From Tissierellia bacterium (GTDB lineage: Bacteria; Bacillota_A; Clostridia; Tissierellales; Peptoniphilaceae): a DNA stretch of 64,000 nt. The stretch lies in contig JAUNVJ010000003.1 in NCBI GenBank assembly GCA_030537695.1, forward strand, positions 1-64,000, written 5' to 3'. The position numbers were made by a program, and so were the translations under genes. The notes below the pieces were generated by a model. That model saw only the letters and a list, made by a program, of their open reading frames with translations. It made no database searches and was not told where the DNA came from. Of the stretch, positions 7,899-17,635 are shown piece after piece; the first letter of the stretch is position 1; the number at the start of each line of letters is the position of its first letter.

Positions 7899-8208
7899 TT
7901 ATACTATATTGCTTTTATCCCATCTTTGGTTAACGAGATAGGTACCGTTTAAAATGTCCCATAACCGAGATTCCATAAAGCTTAAACAAATCGACACCAA
8001 GCCTTGTGTCTTCGCTCTCGTATCAACATATATAGACGCCATCATCTCTATGATACTAAAGACCAAAATGAGATATAAAATGCCTGTACGAATCTCTATA
8101 AGCTCCACAAAGAGATATACCGGTAATGAAAGCATCATGGGGGTCGGAAATAAAAATATCTTGGGAACAAGTCTTTCCCCATTTATTTTAACCCTTCGCT
8201 TTGTCCAT
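7899..8208 (-). pseudogene. Small membrane protein gene with an early frameshift
   Basis: An ATG at 8206-8208 has AGGGATGATT as ribosome-binding site but its frame stops after six codons. Removing one G from the GGG at about 8193-8195 would join it to an open frame of roughly 97 codons ending at 7899. That frame reads VKINGERLVPKIFLFPTP, then a strongly hydrophobic pair of segments (residues about 25-70). Without the correction the longest ORF starts at an internal ATG (8138) and has no good ribosome-binding site. The family is not recognised. It precedes the decayed hydrolase on the same strand. Confidence 0.4.
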
Positions 8209-8284
8209 AATCATCCCTGTTCTATATCTGCATCCAATACAGATGTGAGAATGGAAGCAATTATATCAATATTGTTAAATCGAT

Positions 8285-8325
8285 AAAAAAACTGGGGTCA
8301 GCATATTCAGTACTAATCCCAGTTT
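8285..8325 (-). terminator. Terminator of the lysS operon
   Basis: Stem of 8 bp (AAACTGGG with CCCAGTTT, 8289-8296 and 8318-8325), 21-base loop, followed on the minus strand by a run of U. It lies 20 bases after the lysS stop. Confidence 0.75.
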
Positions 8326-8344
8326 AATCTTTCGCATATTTTTT

Positions 8345-10261
8345 TTAATATATTTTTGCCCCCGCCGGTATTCTAGGGCTTAACATTATTAGATTTAACT
8401 TTTCTTCTCCTTCTTCCTCGTGGATGGCTGAAAGAATCATACCTTCAGAATCGATTCCCATCATCTTTCTTGGAGGAAGATTGCAAATGGCAAGAAGCGT
8501 TTTTCCAATTAAGTCCTCTGCTTTATAATTATTTTTAATTCCACTTAAAATTGTTCTCTCTTTATCCGAACCGTCATCTAAGGTGAATTTTAAGAGTTTA
8601 TTGCTCTTAGGCACTTCCTCACAGTTGAGAACTTTCACCACTCTATAATCGCCTTTGGAAAACATTTCAAAATCTATCAGATCTTCAAATAGAGGTTCTA
8701 CTTGTACCTTCGAAAAATCCACTTCTTCTAAATCAGTGGTTCCCTGGTCATAAATTTTAGCATTTTCATTTTCGAAATCTTGATTTAAAGACGTTTTATC
8801 ATCAATAGGCTTCATCGTCGGGAAGAAAATAATATCTCGAATACTAGGTGCATTGGTTAAAAGCATAATCATTCGATCGACGCCAATTCCCAATCCTCCT
8901 GTCGGTGGCAATCCCACTTCAATGGCATTGATAAAATCATAGTCCATCGGATGGGCCTCATCGTCTCCTGCTTCTTTTTCCGCAACCTGTTGTTCAAATC
9001 TCTTCCGTTGGTCAATTGGATCATTTAGCTCGGAGAAGGCATTTGCCAATTCCCAAGTATTCATAAAAGCTTCGAATCGTTGAGTTAGGCGAGGATCTTT
9101 TGCAGAACGTTTTGCTAAGGGTGATATTTCTACCGGATGACCGATAATAAAGGTCGGCTGTACCAAATGCTGCTCGCCGTATTCTTCGAAGAATTCCGAA
9201 AGTATTTTACCCCAAGTCCAATGATCTTCAATTTCAAGACCTTGTTCTTTAGCCACAGCTCTTGCCTCTTCATCGGTGGTGATTTTGTCAAAATCGATAT
9301 CGGCAAATTCTCGCACCGCTTCAATCATGGTCATACGCTTCCAAGGTGCTTTCAACTCAATCTCTGTTCCTTGATACTGGATCTTCGTTGTACCTAAAAC
9401 TTCTTTTGCCACATATTCAAAGAGATTTTCCGTCAAGCGCATCATTTCTTCATAGTCCACATAGGCTTGATACAATTCAATATTTGTAAACTCCGGATTG
9501 TGATTTCGGTCCATTCCTTCATTTCTAAACATTTTGCCCATTTCATAGACTTTGTCAAAACCACCTACAATAAGACGTTTTAAAAAGAGTTCGTTGGCGA
9601 TTCGAAGTTGCATATCCAAATCCAAAGTATTGTGATGAGTCAGGAAAGGACGAGCATTGGCCCCTCCTGCTACGGTGCCTAGGATGGGTGTATCTACCTC
9701 TAAAAATCCTCTATCGTCCAAGTATTTCCGAATGGCTTTTATGATTTGTGTTCTTTTTATAAAGACATCTTTTATTTCTGGATTCACGATAAGATCCACA
9801 TATCTTTGACGATATCTCAAATCGGGATCTTTTAATCCATGAAATTTTTCCGGAAGAATTTGAAGAGATTTGGATAGAAGAGAAATTTCAGAGGAGCGAA
9901 TACTGATCTCTCCTGCTTTCGTTTTGAATACTTCTCCCTTTGTTCCGATAATGTCACCAATATCCAAGCCTTTGACATCTTCATAGGCATCGCCTAAGAC
10001 ATCTTTTCGTGCAAAAATTTGAATTACTCCTTGACTATCTCTTACATCCATAAAACAAATTTTTCCATGACGTCTTTTTGACATAACACGTCCGGCAACA
10101 CTGACGACGGTGCCTTCTTTATGGTCGAAATCCGATTTGATTTCTTCTGAATAGGCGTCCACATCGTATTTTTCGTGAACAAAAGGATCTTTATTGTCTT
10201 CTTGTAGCTCTTTTAGCTTTTCTCTCCTTAACAGGAGCATCTCATTTAAATTTTCTTCCAT
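8345..10261 (-). CDS. lysS: Lysyl-tRNA synthetase (class II) with C-terminal tRNA-binding domain
   Basis: Charges tRNA-Lys. Residues 1-160 are the OB-fold anticodon domain. The catalytic domain carries motif 2 ([20 protein letters not shown] near 245) and motif 3 ([15 protein letters not shown] near 455), as in bacterial LysS of about 500 residues. About 110 extra residues follow from roughly 525: [55 protein letters not shown]. This is the Trbp111/EMAPII-type tRNA-binding fold normally seen at the C-terminus of MetRS or PheRS beta. The fusion is unusual and should aid tRNA capture. The gene follows greA by 20 bases and ends the operon. Confidence 0.96.
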   Translation of the reverse strand: MEENLNEMLLLRREKLKELQEDNKDPFVHEKYDVDAYSEEIKSDFDHKEGTVVSVAGRVMSKRRHGKICFMDVRDSQGVIQIFARKDVLGDAYEDVKGLDIGDIIGTKGEVFKTKAGEISIRSSEISLLSKSLQILPEKFHGLKDPDLRYRQRYVDLIVNPEIKDVFIKRTQIIKAIRKYLDDRGFLEVDTPILGTVAGGANARPFLTHHNTLDLDMQLRIANELFLKRLIVGGFDKVYEMGKMFRNEGMDRNHNPEFTNIELYQAYVDYEEMMRLTENLFEYVAKEVLGTTKIQYQGTEIELKAPWKRMTMIEAVREFADIDFDKITTDEEARAVAKEQGLEIEDHWTWGKILSEFFEEYGEQHLVQPTFIIGHPVEISPLAKRSAKDPRLTQRFEAFMNTWELANAFSELNDPIDQRKRFEQQVAEKEAGDDEAHPMDYDFINAIEVGLPPTGGLGIGVDRMIMLLTNAPSIRDIIFFPTMKPIDDKTSLNQDFENENAKIYDQGTTDLEEVDFSKVQVEPLFEDLIDFEMFSKGDYRVVKVLNCEEVPKSNKLLKFTLDDGSDKERTILSGIKNNYKAEDLIGKTLLAICNLPPRKMMGIDSEGMILSAIHEEEGEEKLNLIMLSPRIPAGAKIY

Positions 10262-10281
10262 TATACTTCTCCCTTCTTCTT

Positions 10282-10755
10282 TTATACGGTAATTTTCTCG
10301 ACTTCGTATTTGATAATTCCGTCGGGTACTTCCACCTCTGCAATTTCTCCTACTTTCAATCCGATTAATTTTGCCCCTACCGGGGATTCATTTGAAATTT
10401 TACCGTCTAAGGGATCCGCTTCCGCAGAACCTACGATGGTGTACTCATCGGCATCTCCCGTCCCTAAGTCTTTCACTGTGACCCGAGAACCGATATTGAC
10501 TACTTCCGTCGTCAAATCACTTTCATCAATGACGCGGGCATTGCGAACCATCATCTCCAGTTTTGCTATTCTCTCTTCCACTTGTGCCTGCTCATTTTTC
10601 GCTTCATCATACTCTGAATTTTCCGACAGATCTCCGTAACCTAGAGCCACTTTAATTCGCTCTGCCACTTCTTTTCGACGCACTGTCTTTAAATATTCAA
10701 TTTCATTTTCAATTTTTTCAAGCCCTTCCGGGGTGAAGAATATATCTTTTTCCAA
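10282..10755 (-). CDS. greA: Transcription elongation factor GreA
   Basis: Stimulates RNA cleavage by backtracked RNA polymerase. At 157 residues it has the N-terminal coiled coil with the acidic tip ([20 protein letters not shown] near residue 43) that reaches the polymerase active site, and the C-terminal FKBP-like domain with [18 protein letters not shown]. The start is TTG (10753-10755) preceded by GAGGAG. It is followed closely by lysS and preceded by dusB, with a small hairpin in the 100-base spacer. Confidence 0.95.
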   Translation of the reverse strand: MEKDIFFTPEGLEKIENEIEYLKTVRRKEVAERIKVALGYGDLSENSEYDEAKNEQAQVEERIAKLEMMVRNARVIDESDLTTEVVNIGSRVTVKDLGTGDADEYTIVGSAEADPLDGKISNESPVGAKLIGLKVGEIAEVEVPDGIIKYEVEKITV

Positions 10756-10773
10756 AACAATCGCTCCTCTATA

Positions 10774-10800
10774 TAAAAAATAAGGCGTCAGACGCCCTTT
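10774..10800 (-). terminator. Small GC-rich hairpin between dusB and greA
   Basis: GGCGTC/GACGCC palindrome (10784-10796) followed on the minus strand by TTATTTTTT. The stem is short with a minimal loop, so termination may be partial. It would lower greA-lysS transcription relative to coaX-dusB. Confidence 0.4.
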
Positions 10801-10858
10801 TTCTCTATTTTAATCTTAACAATTATAGTAAAAAAGGATCCTTTTGTCAAGGGAAACC

Positions 10859-11806
10859 CTATATTTCTACCCTTTCTTCCAAAAAAGATATATATTTATC
10901 AATTTCATGGATACATTCTTCCAAAGTGTAATATCCATTTAATCGTAGTCGCACTTCCTTGGATTGAGGAAGGCCTTTAAAATAATAAGGATAGATTTTT
11001 CGCATTTGAACTACGGCCAGTCGTTCTCCTTTATATCGTGTTGCTTTTTCCAAATGGCTCACAAGTAGGAGTAATTTGTCCTTCCAAGTTGGAGGCGGAT
11101 AATCCATGCCTGCAAATCCATAGTATATTTCATCAAAGATAAAGGGATTTCCAATCGCTCCTCTACCGATGGAAATACCGTCCACTTCCGTTTCATCTAC
11201 TGCTTTTTTTGCAGATGAAAAGCTGTCGATATCCCCATTGCCAAAAACTGGAATCCTTAGATCTCTTTTGACCTTTTTAATAAATTTCCAATCGGCTTTT
11301 CCTTGATAAAACTGCTCACGTGTTCTACCATGGACGGTTAAAAGACTGGCCCCTGCTTGTTCAATTTCTTTCGCTGCAAAAAGTGCAGAACTTCCATCAA
11401 TGCCCTTGCGAATTTTAACGGAAACCGGTTTATTACTTCCCTCCACAACGGCTTTTACAATGTCATAAACCAAGGGGGGATTTCTCAATAAGGCGGATCC
11501 AGAACCGTTTTTTACAATTTTAGGAGCAGGACATCCCATATTAATATCCACCATGGAAAAGTTGTAATCGTTTAAGATCGCCGCTGCTTCTTTCATAATA
11601 GCTGGATCGGATCCGAAGATTTGAACAGCAACATCTCCTTCCTCTTTGGAAATATTCAATAAATCTTTCGTTTTTCGATCTCCATAGACTAAGGCTTTGG
11701 CCGATACCATTTCTGTCACCATATAATCCAAGTGATAAGAAGCACAGATCTCACGAAATGTTCGATCGGTAAATCCTGCCATGGGAGCAAGAGATATTTT
11801 TACCAT
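10859..11806 (-). CDS. dusB: tRNA-dihydrouridine synthase
   Basis: FMN enzyme that reduces uridines in tRNA. The 315-residue protein has the Dus signatures LAPMAGFTDRTFR at the N-terminus, MGCPAPKIVKNGSGSALLR near residue 90 (with the catalytic cysteine), the VHGRTREQFYQGKADW segment and GRGAIGNPFIF near 215. Pairing of a Dus gene with coaX four bases upstream and greA-lysS downstream resembles the Firmicutes arrangement. The ATG at 11804-11806 overlaps the GGTG-rich ribosome-binding site at the end of coaX. Confidence 0.94.
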   Translation of the reverse strand: MVKISLAPMAGFTDRTFREICASYHLDYMVTEMVSAKALVYGDRKTKDLLNISKEEGDVAVQIFGSDPAIMKEAAAILNDYNFSMVDINMGCPAPKIVKNGSGSALLRNPPLVYDIVKAVVEGSNKPVSVKIRKGIDGSSALFAAKEIEQAGASLLTVHGRTREQFYQGKADWKFIKKVKRDLRIPVFGNGDIDSFSSAKKAVDETEVDGISIGRGAIGNPFIFDEIYYGFAGMDYPPPTWKDKLLLLVSHLEKATRYKGERLAVVQMRKIYPYYFKGLPQSKEVRLRLNGYYTLEECIHEIDKYISFLEERVEI

Positions 11807-11810
11807 GGCA

Positions 11811-12611
11811 TCACCCTTGATGCTTTCGAAGATGGTTTCTTTGGTTCATTTCAAAAATCATTCGCAATCCTTCCAAGGTCAAATAGCGATTGATTGTAAT
11901 ATCGTATCTGCTATCGCCGGTTAATAAAGAAGAAAATCCACCGGTGGAAATAATATTGACCTCATCTACATTCCAGTCTTGTTCTTTCAATATTCGTTCA
12001 ATAATACTATCGATCATTAGAGTGAAACCATAGTATAATCCCGATTGCATGGAACTGACCGTACTTTTTCCCACCAGGTCTTGGGGTTTTATAATTTCAA
12101 TTTTAGGTAATTTTGACGTTCTCATAAATAAAGCTTCCGCTGAAATGCCGATTCCCGGCATAATAAGTCCCCCTACATAATGTTTTGCTCCATTGACCAC
12201 ACAAAAAGTCATAGCGGTTCCAATATCAATAATGATACAGGGGCCTCCATATAGCTGAAGGGCAGCCACCGCATTGACAATGCGATCGGCCCCAACCTCT
12301 TTCGGATTGTGATAGTCGATTTCCAAGCCTAATTTGAGATCCTGACTGACAATCATCGGTTGTTGATTGAAGTATTTTATTACCATGGATGGCAATGTAT
12401 GCATTAAATTCGGCACAACGGAAGATATTATCACATTGTCAATATCCTTTGGATCAATATTGGAATGGGATAGCGTATTATAAAAAAGAAGACCGTATTC
12501 ATCGGAAGTTCTCGTCTTTACTGTCGATATTCTAAAATCATGTACCAACTCTTTGTCTTTATATACACCAAAGACGATGGTTGTATTACCTACATCTATA
12601 ACTAATAACAT
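11811..12611 (-). CDS. coaX: Type III pantothenate kinase
   Basis: First step of coenzyme A synthesis, phosphorylating pantothenate. The ASKHA-fold motifs are clear: LLVIDVGNTTIVFGVYK at the start, EVGADRIVNAVAA near residue 97, and IIDIGTAMTFCVV near 122. The preferred start is the ATG at 12609-12611 behind GAGGTAAT, giving 266 residues; an ATG six codons upstream has no ribosome-binding site. The type III enzyme needs a monovalent cation and escapes CoA feedback. It heads the coaX-dusB-greA-lysS run. Confidence 0.95.
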   Translation of the reverse strand: MLLVIDVGNTTIVFGVYKDKELVHDFRISTVKTRTSDEYGLLFYNTLSHSNIDPKDIDNVIISSVVPNLMHTLPSMVIKYFNQQPMIVSQDLKLGLEIDYHNPKEVGADRIVNAVAALQLYGGPCIIIDIGTAMTFCVVNGAKHYVGGLIMPGIGISAEALFMRTSKLPKIEIIKPQDLVGKSTVSSMQSGLYYGFTLMIDSIIERILKEQDWNVDEVNIISTGGFSSLLTGDSRYDITINRYLTLEGLRMIFEMNQRNHLRKHQG

Positions 12612-12644
12612 ATTACCTCGATCCTTCATATTTTTCTCAAGAAT

Positions 12645-12673
12645 AGTATATATGCCTTGTTTTTTAAAAGCAA
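12645..12673 (-). promoter_or_regulatory. coaX promoter
   Basis: TTGCTT (12668-12673), 17-bp spacer, TATACT (12645-12650), about 34 bases before the coaX start. Confidence 0.6.
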
Positions 12674-12726
12674 CAAAAAAATCTAAAAAAGTATTATTAG
12701 CTTAAAATAAAAAAAGGGTAACAATA

Positions 12727-12758
12727 TTGTAACCATCTATTGACATTTTAGATTACAA
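12727..12758 (+). promoter_or_regulatory. BirA operator and promoter of bioY
   Basis: Two 9-bp arms, TTGTAACCA (12727-12735) and AGATTACAA (12750-12758), are separated by exactly 14 bp. They match the BirA consensus TTGTAAACC-N14/15-GGTTTACAA in the outer six positions of each arm. The spacer contains the -35 box TTGACA (12740-12745); TAAACT at 12762-12767 is the likely -10. Binding of BirA-biotinyl-AMP would directly cover the promoter. The operator has the same geometry as those at bioB and the bioW operon. Confidence 0.8.
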
Positions 12759-12783
12759 TGATAAACTGTCTATGGAGGTATTT

Positions 12784-13326
12784 ATGATTACGAAATTTAA
12801 AACAAAAGATTTAACGATGATCGCATTGTTTACTGCCTTAATCGCCATAGGAGCTTTTATATCCATCCCTATTGGCCCTGTACCCTTTACAATGCAAAAC
12901 TTTTTTGTCTTTATGGCAGGTTTATTATTGCTACCCCAACATGCTTTTACTTCTGTTTTACTATATGTTTTATTGGGATTGATCGGCTTACCGATTTTTG
13001 CCGGTTTCCATGGAGGCCCCTCCATGATTTTTCAACCGACTTTCGGCTTTCTCATTGGATTTATTGTTGGAGCTTATATCATTTCAAAAATTGCCTACCA
13101 TTCCCCCCGTCTTGGCACTATCGTAATGGCCTTATTATTGGGAGAAATTGTATTTTATTTAATAGGTCTACCTTATATGTATCTTTACTTTAATCATATG
13201 ATTCATACGCCGACGGACTTTTCCGCAATTTTATCCATGGGATTGATCCCCTTTATTATTCCCGATATGGTGAAACTTGGAATTGCCACATTGGTTGCTC
13301 CACGACTTTTTAAAGCGATCTATTGA
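12784..13326 (+). CDS. bioY: Biotin ECF transporter substrate-binding component
   Basis: BioY binds biotin with high affinity and works with a shared ECF energizing module (EcfA1A2T) encoded elsewhere. The 180-residue protein has six hydrophobic segments and the family motifs FISIPIGPVPFTMQNFFVFMA near residue 28 and GLPIFAGFHGGPSMIFQPTFGFL near 73, whose GG...G loops line the biotin pocket. The start is the ATG at 12784 behind TGGAGG, four codons inside a longer frame. It is transcribed alone from a BirA-regulated promoter and followed by a terminator. Confidence 0.95.
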   Translation: MITKFKTKDLTMIALFTALIAIGAFISIPIGPVPFTMQNFFVFMAGLLLLPQHAFTSVLLYVLLGLIGLPIFAGFHGGPSMIFQPTFGFLIGFIVGAYIISKIAYHSPRLGTIVMALLLGEIVFYLIGLPYMYLYFNHMIHTPTDFSAILSMGLIPFIIPDMVKLGIATLVAPRLFKAIY

Positions 13327-13345
13327 TGATCGCAATCCTTTGAAA

Positions 13346-13380
13346 AAAGTTTCTTCTATAAGAGAAGAGACTTTTTTTAT
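13346..13380 (+). terminator. bioY terminator
   Basis: A 12-bp stem with one G-U pair (AAAGTTTCTTCT against AGAAGAGACTTT) and a run of seven T. Confidence 0.8.
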
Positions 13381-13449
13381 TTGGAATCTGTGGATTCTAT
13401 TCATTTTTCTTAAAATCTGTTATAATTAAAAATGTTAAGGAGGTTTTTT

Positions 13450-15876
13450 ATGAAAAACAATCAAAGGAACAAGTCCCGAGGAATTATAAAAATTTCAGGG
13501 GTGTTAAAAATACTCCTTCTTTTAATACTCATTGCTATTATCATCGTATCAACCATAGGTGCTACTTTATTGTTAGGCATCTTTAAAGATGCACCGGTCA
13601 TTGATCCGAAAAATTATCGCAATCAATTGGCCGAAACGTCAAGAATTTATTCCGACGACAATACTTTAATTCATACTTTAGTACAAAATGAATTTAGTGA
13701 ATATGTTCCATTAAAAAATATACCGAAAGATCTTCAAGATGCTATTGTTTCCATTGAAGACGTCCGTTTTTATGAACACAATGCCGTAGATTTTCGCCGG
13801 GTGGCAAGTGCTTTGGCCTACGATATCAAAACCCGTTCTTTTGCCCAAGGAGCATCTACTATTACGATGCAATTGGCGAAAAATCTCTATACTTCTTCTC
13901 TAAAAAGTGTAGAGCGTAAAATTACTGACGTCTATTATGCTTACCAGATCGAATCAAAACTCACCAAAGATGAAATCTTGGAAGCTTATTTGAATTCGGT
14001 AGGCTTTTCCAAGGGGACAGTAGGCGTTCAAGCGGCTTCCAAAACATTTTTTAATAAAGATGTGTCCGATTTGAATTTAGCAGAATGTGCTCTTCTTGCA
14101 GGAGTCACTAATCGTCCTGAAGAATTTACCCCTTATAATACTGCATATTTGACAGAGGACGATGATCTTGAAAATAGTGAAATCGTGCTAATTCCCAAAC
14201 AGGGAAATTCCGAGCCAAATTCCGACTTTATAATTTCTGCCAGTGAAAAACTTGTAGAGTTGGGAATTTTAGATCGTTACGATTTGATCCAAATTAAAGC
14301 CAATGAAGTCATACCCATGAAGGCTGTATTTAATGAAAGGTCCAAAGATCGTCAAAAGAAGATTTTAGGAAAAATGTTAAAACAGGGCAAAATCAATCAG
14401 TCCCAATATGAAACTGCTTTAAATACTCCTATAAATATCGATATCGGAAAGCGAAATGAAGAGGGAATGTCTTCGTTCTACACGGAGTTGGTTCAAGAAG
14501 AAGTAGAGCATATTTTAATGGATCTTGGTTATTCCGCCGAGGAAGCACAAACCAAAGTCTTTAACGGTGGTTTTAAAATTTATACCCCTATGAATGTGGA
14601 TATTCAACGCCAGTTGGATGAAACCGTCTCCAATCCAAAACTCTATTACGGAAATTTTGTAGACGATAAAGGGGTCGTTCAACCACAAATTTCTTCCGTG
14701 ATCATCGATCACCATACTGGTGAAGTGAAAGCACTCAACGGAGGTCGAGGGGTCAGTGGGGGACGACTGTTAAACCGTGCGACGGTACCTCGTCAACCAG
14801 GCTCTTCTATAAAGCCCATCTCTGTGTATTTGACCGCTTTTAATAATGGAGCAACGGCAGGAGATGTGTACTTGGATGCACCTATTCCCAATCGAGTTTT
14901 TCCCAATGCACCGAAAAATGTGGGGCATTCTTACCAAGGTTGGACAACCATTCGTAATTTATTGCGTCGTTCCTCCAATGTGGGCGCATTGTTAGTTGCT
15001 CGGGATATTTCCGTAGATAAGGATGCTCGAGCCAATAAAAATAAGACCTATTCCACCGGATATGACGATGATGTGGCAACTCAAAAAATTATTGATACCT
15101 TACAAAGTATCGGTGTCACTTCCATTGTTACAACTGAGGAGGATCCAGTAAAACATATTAAGAATCCAAAGACCAATGACCAGGCCTATTCCCCTTTAGC
15201 ATTAGGTGGAATGACTTGGGGAATCAGTCCTTTGGAAATGGCAGGTGCCTATACGACCTTAGCCAATGAAGGTGTCTATCAAAAACCGATCTTTGTCACA
15301 AAAATTGAAAATAGTTCCGGAGAAGTTATCTATGAAGCGGATTTTGAAGGTAAAGAAATTACGTCGAAACAAAATGCCTATATTTTGACAGATCTTTTAG
15401 AGGATGTTGTACAGCGTGGTACGGGACGAAATGCCAACTTCCCCCGAATGCATGTGGCGGGAAAAACGGGAACCACCGACAATAAAAAAGATGTGTGGTT
15501 CGTAGGATACACTCCCTACTATACTTGCTCCGTTTGGATTGGTACCGATCACAATGATTCCCTTCGATTCGGGTCGGATCGCGCCGCCTATGTCTGGAAA
15601 GAAATCATGCGTCCAATTCATCAGGATTTGGAAGATAAAGATTTTGAAGAACCTGAAGGAATTTACACCAAGTATGTCAATGGGCGAAGAGAGCTCTTTG
15701 CAGAGGGTACCACTCCCCACTTTATCAATAAATTAGGTTGGCGATCTTCCCAATCGACTAAAAAGAAAAAAGAAGAAAAAAAGGAAGAAAAGAAAAATGA
15801 CAATCAACAGGAGTCTAAGAAAAATGACAATAATAATTCTTCCAACTCTTCAAAGAACAAAAATAATAATGATTGA
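13450..15876 (+). CDS. Class A penicillin-binding protein (PBP1A family)
   Basis: Bifunctional peptidoglycan synthase of 808 residues. A short basic cytoplasmic segment and one membrane anchor (about residues 22-50) come first. The GT51 glycosyltransferase domain follows, with IEDVRFYEHNAVDFRR near 103 (catalytic glutamate), TITMQLAKNLYT and KDEILEAYLN. The transpeptidase domain has SSIKP (S-x-x-K) near 458, SSN near 515 and KTGTTD near 670. The last 60 residues are low-complexity Lys/Asn/Glu. The start is the ATG at 13450 behind AAGGAGG; an extended -10 (TGTTATAAT) lies about 30 bases upstream. Orthology to ponA is likely but not certain. Confidence 0.93.
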   Translation: MKNNQRNKSRGIIKISGVLKILLLLILIAIIIVSTIGATLLLGIFKDAPVIDPKNYRNQLAETSRIYSDDNTLIHTLVQNEFSEYVPLKNIPKDLQDAIVSIEDVRFYEHNAVDFRRVASALAYDIKTRSFAQGASTITMQLAKNLYTSSLKSVERKITDVYYAYQIESKLTKDEILEAYLNSVGFSKGTVGVQAASKTFFNKDVSDLNLAECALLAGVTNRPEEFTPYNTAYLTEDDDLENSEIVLIPKQGNSEPNSDFIISASEKLVELGILDRYDLIQIKANEVIPMKAVFNERSKDRQKKILGKMLKQGKINQSQYETALNTPINIDIGKRNEEGMSSFYTELVQEEVEHILMDLGYSAEEAQTKVFNGGFKIYTPMNVDIQRQLDETVSNPKLYYGNFVDDKGVVQPQISSVIIDHHTGEVKALNGGRGVSGGRLLNRATVPRQPGSSIKPISVYLTAFNNGATAGDVYLDAPIPNRVFPNAPKNVGHSYQGWTTIRNLLRRSSNVGALLVARDISVDKDARANKNKTYSTGYDDDVATQKIIDTLQSIGVTSIVTTEEDPVKHIKNPKTNDQAYSPLALGGMTWGISPLEMAGAYTTLANEGVYQKPIFVTKIENSSGEVIYEADFEGKEITSKQNAYILTDLLEDVVQRGTGRNANFPRMHVAGKTGTTDNKKDVWFVGYTPYYTCSVWIGTDHNDSLRFGSDRAAYVWKEIMRPIHQDLEDKDFEEPEGIYTKYVNGRRELFAEGTTPHFINKLGWRSSQSTKKKKEEKKEEKKNDNQQESKKNDNNNSSNSSKNKNNND

Positions 15877-15879
15877 TTG

Positions 15880-15917
15880 CCATGAAAAAGCCTTTGGAGA
15901 AAGGCTTTTTTTCATGG
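15880..15917 (+). terminator. Terminator after the PBP gene
   Basis: Long hairpin (CCATGAAAAAGCCTTT paired with AAAGGCTTTTTTTCATGG) with a T-run within the 3' arm. Confidence 0.8.
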
Positions 15918-17570
15918 AAAAAAGGAAATGATTGTCTATCCTCTCTCATTGTAATAGGTGTTTTTATAAATTTGAAAGACCATTTAATATACTTTCTTTG
16001 TCAATCCATTTTTAGTCCTTAAACAGAATGATTGCTCCATCTTTAAAGAAATTTTTCCGTTTTGTATGGAAGTGTTTAAGATCCTTAAAAGAATGGAATA
16101 TTTCGTTATCTTCTATCCTCTTGGAGGAGCACTTCGGATGATACCTTTTCAATACATCGATTGAATCAATCACGATTATTTCAATATTCTATTTTTTGGA
16201 AGATGATGCAATCGATAATAAAAGGCACCAAGCTGGAAATAATTATGACTTTCTAATAATATCGGTAAAATATATTAAAATATCTTCCAAAGAAAATTAG
16301 GAAGAAATGGGAGCTCAATAAATGAAATATAAGACTGATGGAGCCTGAGAAAAGCTCATACCCTTAAAAGTAAATAAATTGAAAATCCAAGAATAAATAA
16401 TACTATTGGTATCATGGGAAGTTATCTTCCAAAGTTTGTGCAAAAATACGATCGGTTACCAGGTAAAGGAATTGAAATTAAAAATATAATCTAAAATCCA
16501 TCCCAGAGATCAGACAGTAAAGGCCTCCCCTTAACCCCGTTCTATCGCTTGAAACAATTTCTCCTTTTAAAAAATTTCCTCCACAAAATAAAGAAGATAT
16601 TTAAGGTTATGAATGCGAATATAACTCATTAGGTGCTAAATTGAGTCTCAAGGGAATACCAATCAATGATGACGATGGCCTTTGAAAAAAGAGCATATTC
16701 ACAATTTAAAACGACAGTAAAACTTTTCTCTTGTACGAAAATTAAAAATGGCATTTTACGATGGACAAAATAGAAGAAATCTTCTACCAATGAGAAAGTG
16801 GACAATGATAAATATCTGCTTTAATAAATAAACCTGAAAAAAATATGGTTTGACAGAAAATAGATCCTTAAAAACATTATATTTTCGTAATCAAAGGAAG
16901 GGAAATGCCCATGATGGAGCCATCCCAGGATGATTTTATATGAAATGCGATACTTATTATGGTATCTATATTTCTCCTCATTTTCAAAGCTTCCATCGGA
17001 TTTTGTAGTCCTTTTACAGTCTCTACAAGTCATAAATAGGAGAAGGTTTTGAATCCGTCTTCGTTGTCGGTTCATAGACAAAAAGAGGAAAAGATGGTAG
17101 TAAAAGATGCGATAGTCGATCCTTTTATAGGAAGTGAACAAAAATTGGAACTTTTCCCTCTATTATGACAAAGGAGAATTTTTACCTAAGTGATTTCTGA
17201 CTGATTTTTCCTAATGATAAGAGCAGTTGTCAAATTAAAGAATAAAGTGAACTGAAGAAATATTTCTGGGGCTGATAGTAGCTGAAAAAAGTTTTTGTTA
17301 TGAAAAAAATATTTTTCATTTTTAAAAATTGAAACCTAGAACATGGAAAGTTTATATTGTTCCTAAAATTTCCTTTGGCTTTCGTTATAAAAATTCTCTA
17401 AAAATATCATTTACTGAAAAGAATCTACTCTACCCATCAAAATATTGACCTTTCAATCCTTCCATATTGAAATCTATGGGATATGTTCCTGGAATTGTCT
17501 TTCGTACCCTTTTGAAATCCATGGAATCAATGGGAAAAATAAAAACAGAAACCAAGGACAAATTGTCGTA
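15918..17570. other. 1.65-kb region without an intact gene
   Basis: No frame here has a proper start, ribosome-binding site and length. Short protein-like stretches occur on both strands. On minus: DVLKRYHPKCSSKRIEDNEI (about 16080-16185), and a hydrophobic stretch IPIVLFILGFSIYLLLR near 16365-16415. On plus: MGSYLPKFVQKYDRLPGKGI (from about 16413), YNSLGAKLSLKGIPINDDDG (about 16617-16680), and a frame from ATG 16905 to 17168 with two internal stops. These look like remains of more than one decayed gene, but neither strand nor family can be decided. No RNA gene, IS end or long repeat was recognised. Confidence 0.5.
16012..16185 (-). pseudogene. Possible 3' remnant of a decayed gene
   Basis: A 57-codon minus-strand frame ends at a TAA (16012-16014) and reads as charged, protein-like sequence with no stop (VIDSIDVLKRYHPKCSS, then EIFHSFKDLKHFHTKRKNFF). 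It has no start codon or ribosome-binding site, and upstream continuations change frame. A 57-codon open frame is modest evidence in AT-rich DNA, so this is tentative. Family not recognised. Confidence 0.25.
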
Positions 17571-17613
17571 AAAAAAGCCCTTTAAGGATACTTAAATACC
17601 CTTAAAAGGCTTT
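17571..17613 (-). terminator. ftsH terminator
   Basis: Long hairpin in which AAAGCC-TTTTAAGG pairs with CCTTAAA-GGGCTTT, followed on the minus strand by TTTT. It lies about 25 bases after the ftsH stop. Confidence 0.7.
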
Positions 17614-17635
17614 ACCAATGGAAGACAAGAAATGG

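Noticed and set aside
12717..12735. GGTAACAATATTGTAACC palindrome as a coaX-side terminator
   Set aside because: Mismatched and too small a loop; its right part is better explained as the BirA arm of bioY.
16821..17141. 106-codon minus-strand open frame in the 16-17 kb gap
   Set aside because: No ribosome-binding site, odd composition (Tyr/Phe/Arg-rich), and a competing plus-strand frame; probably chance in AT-rich DNA.
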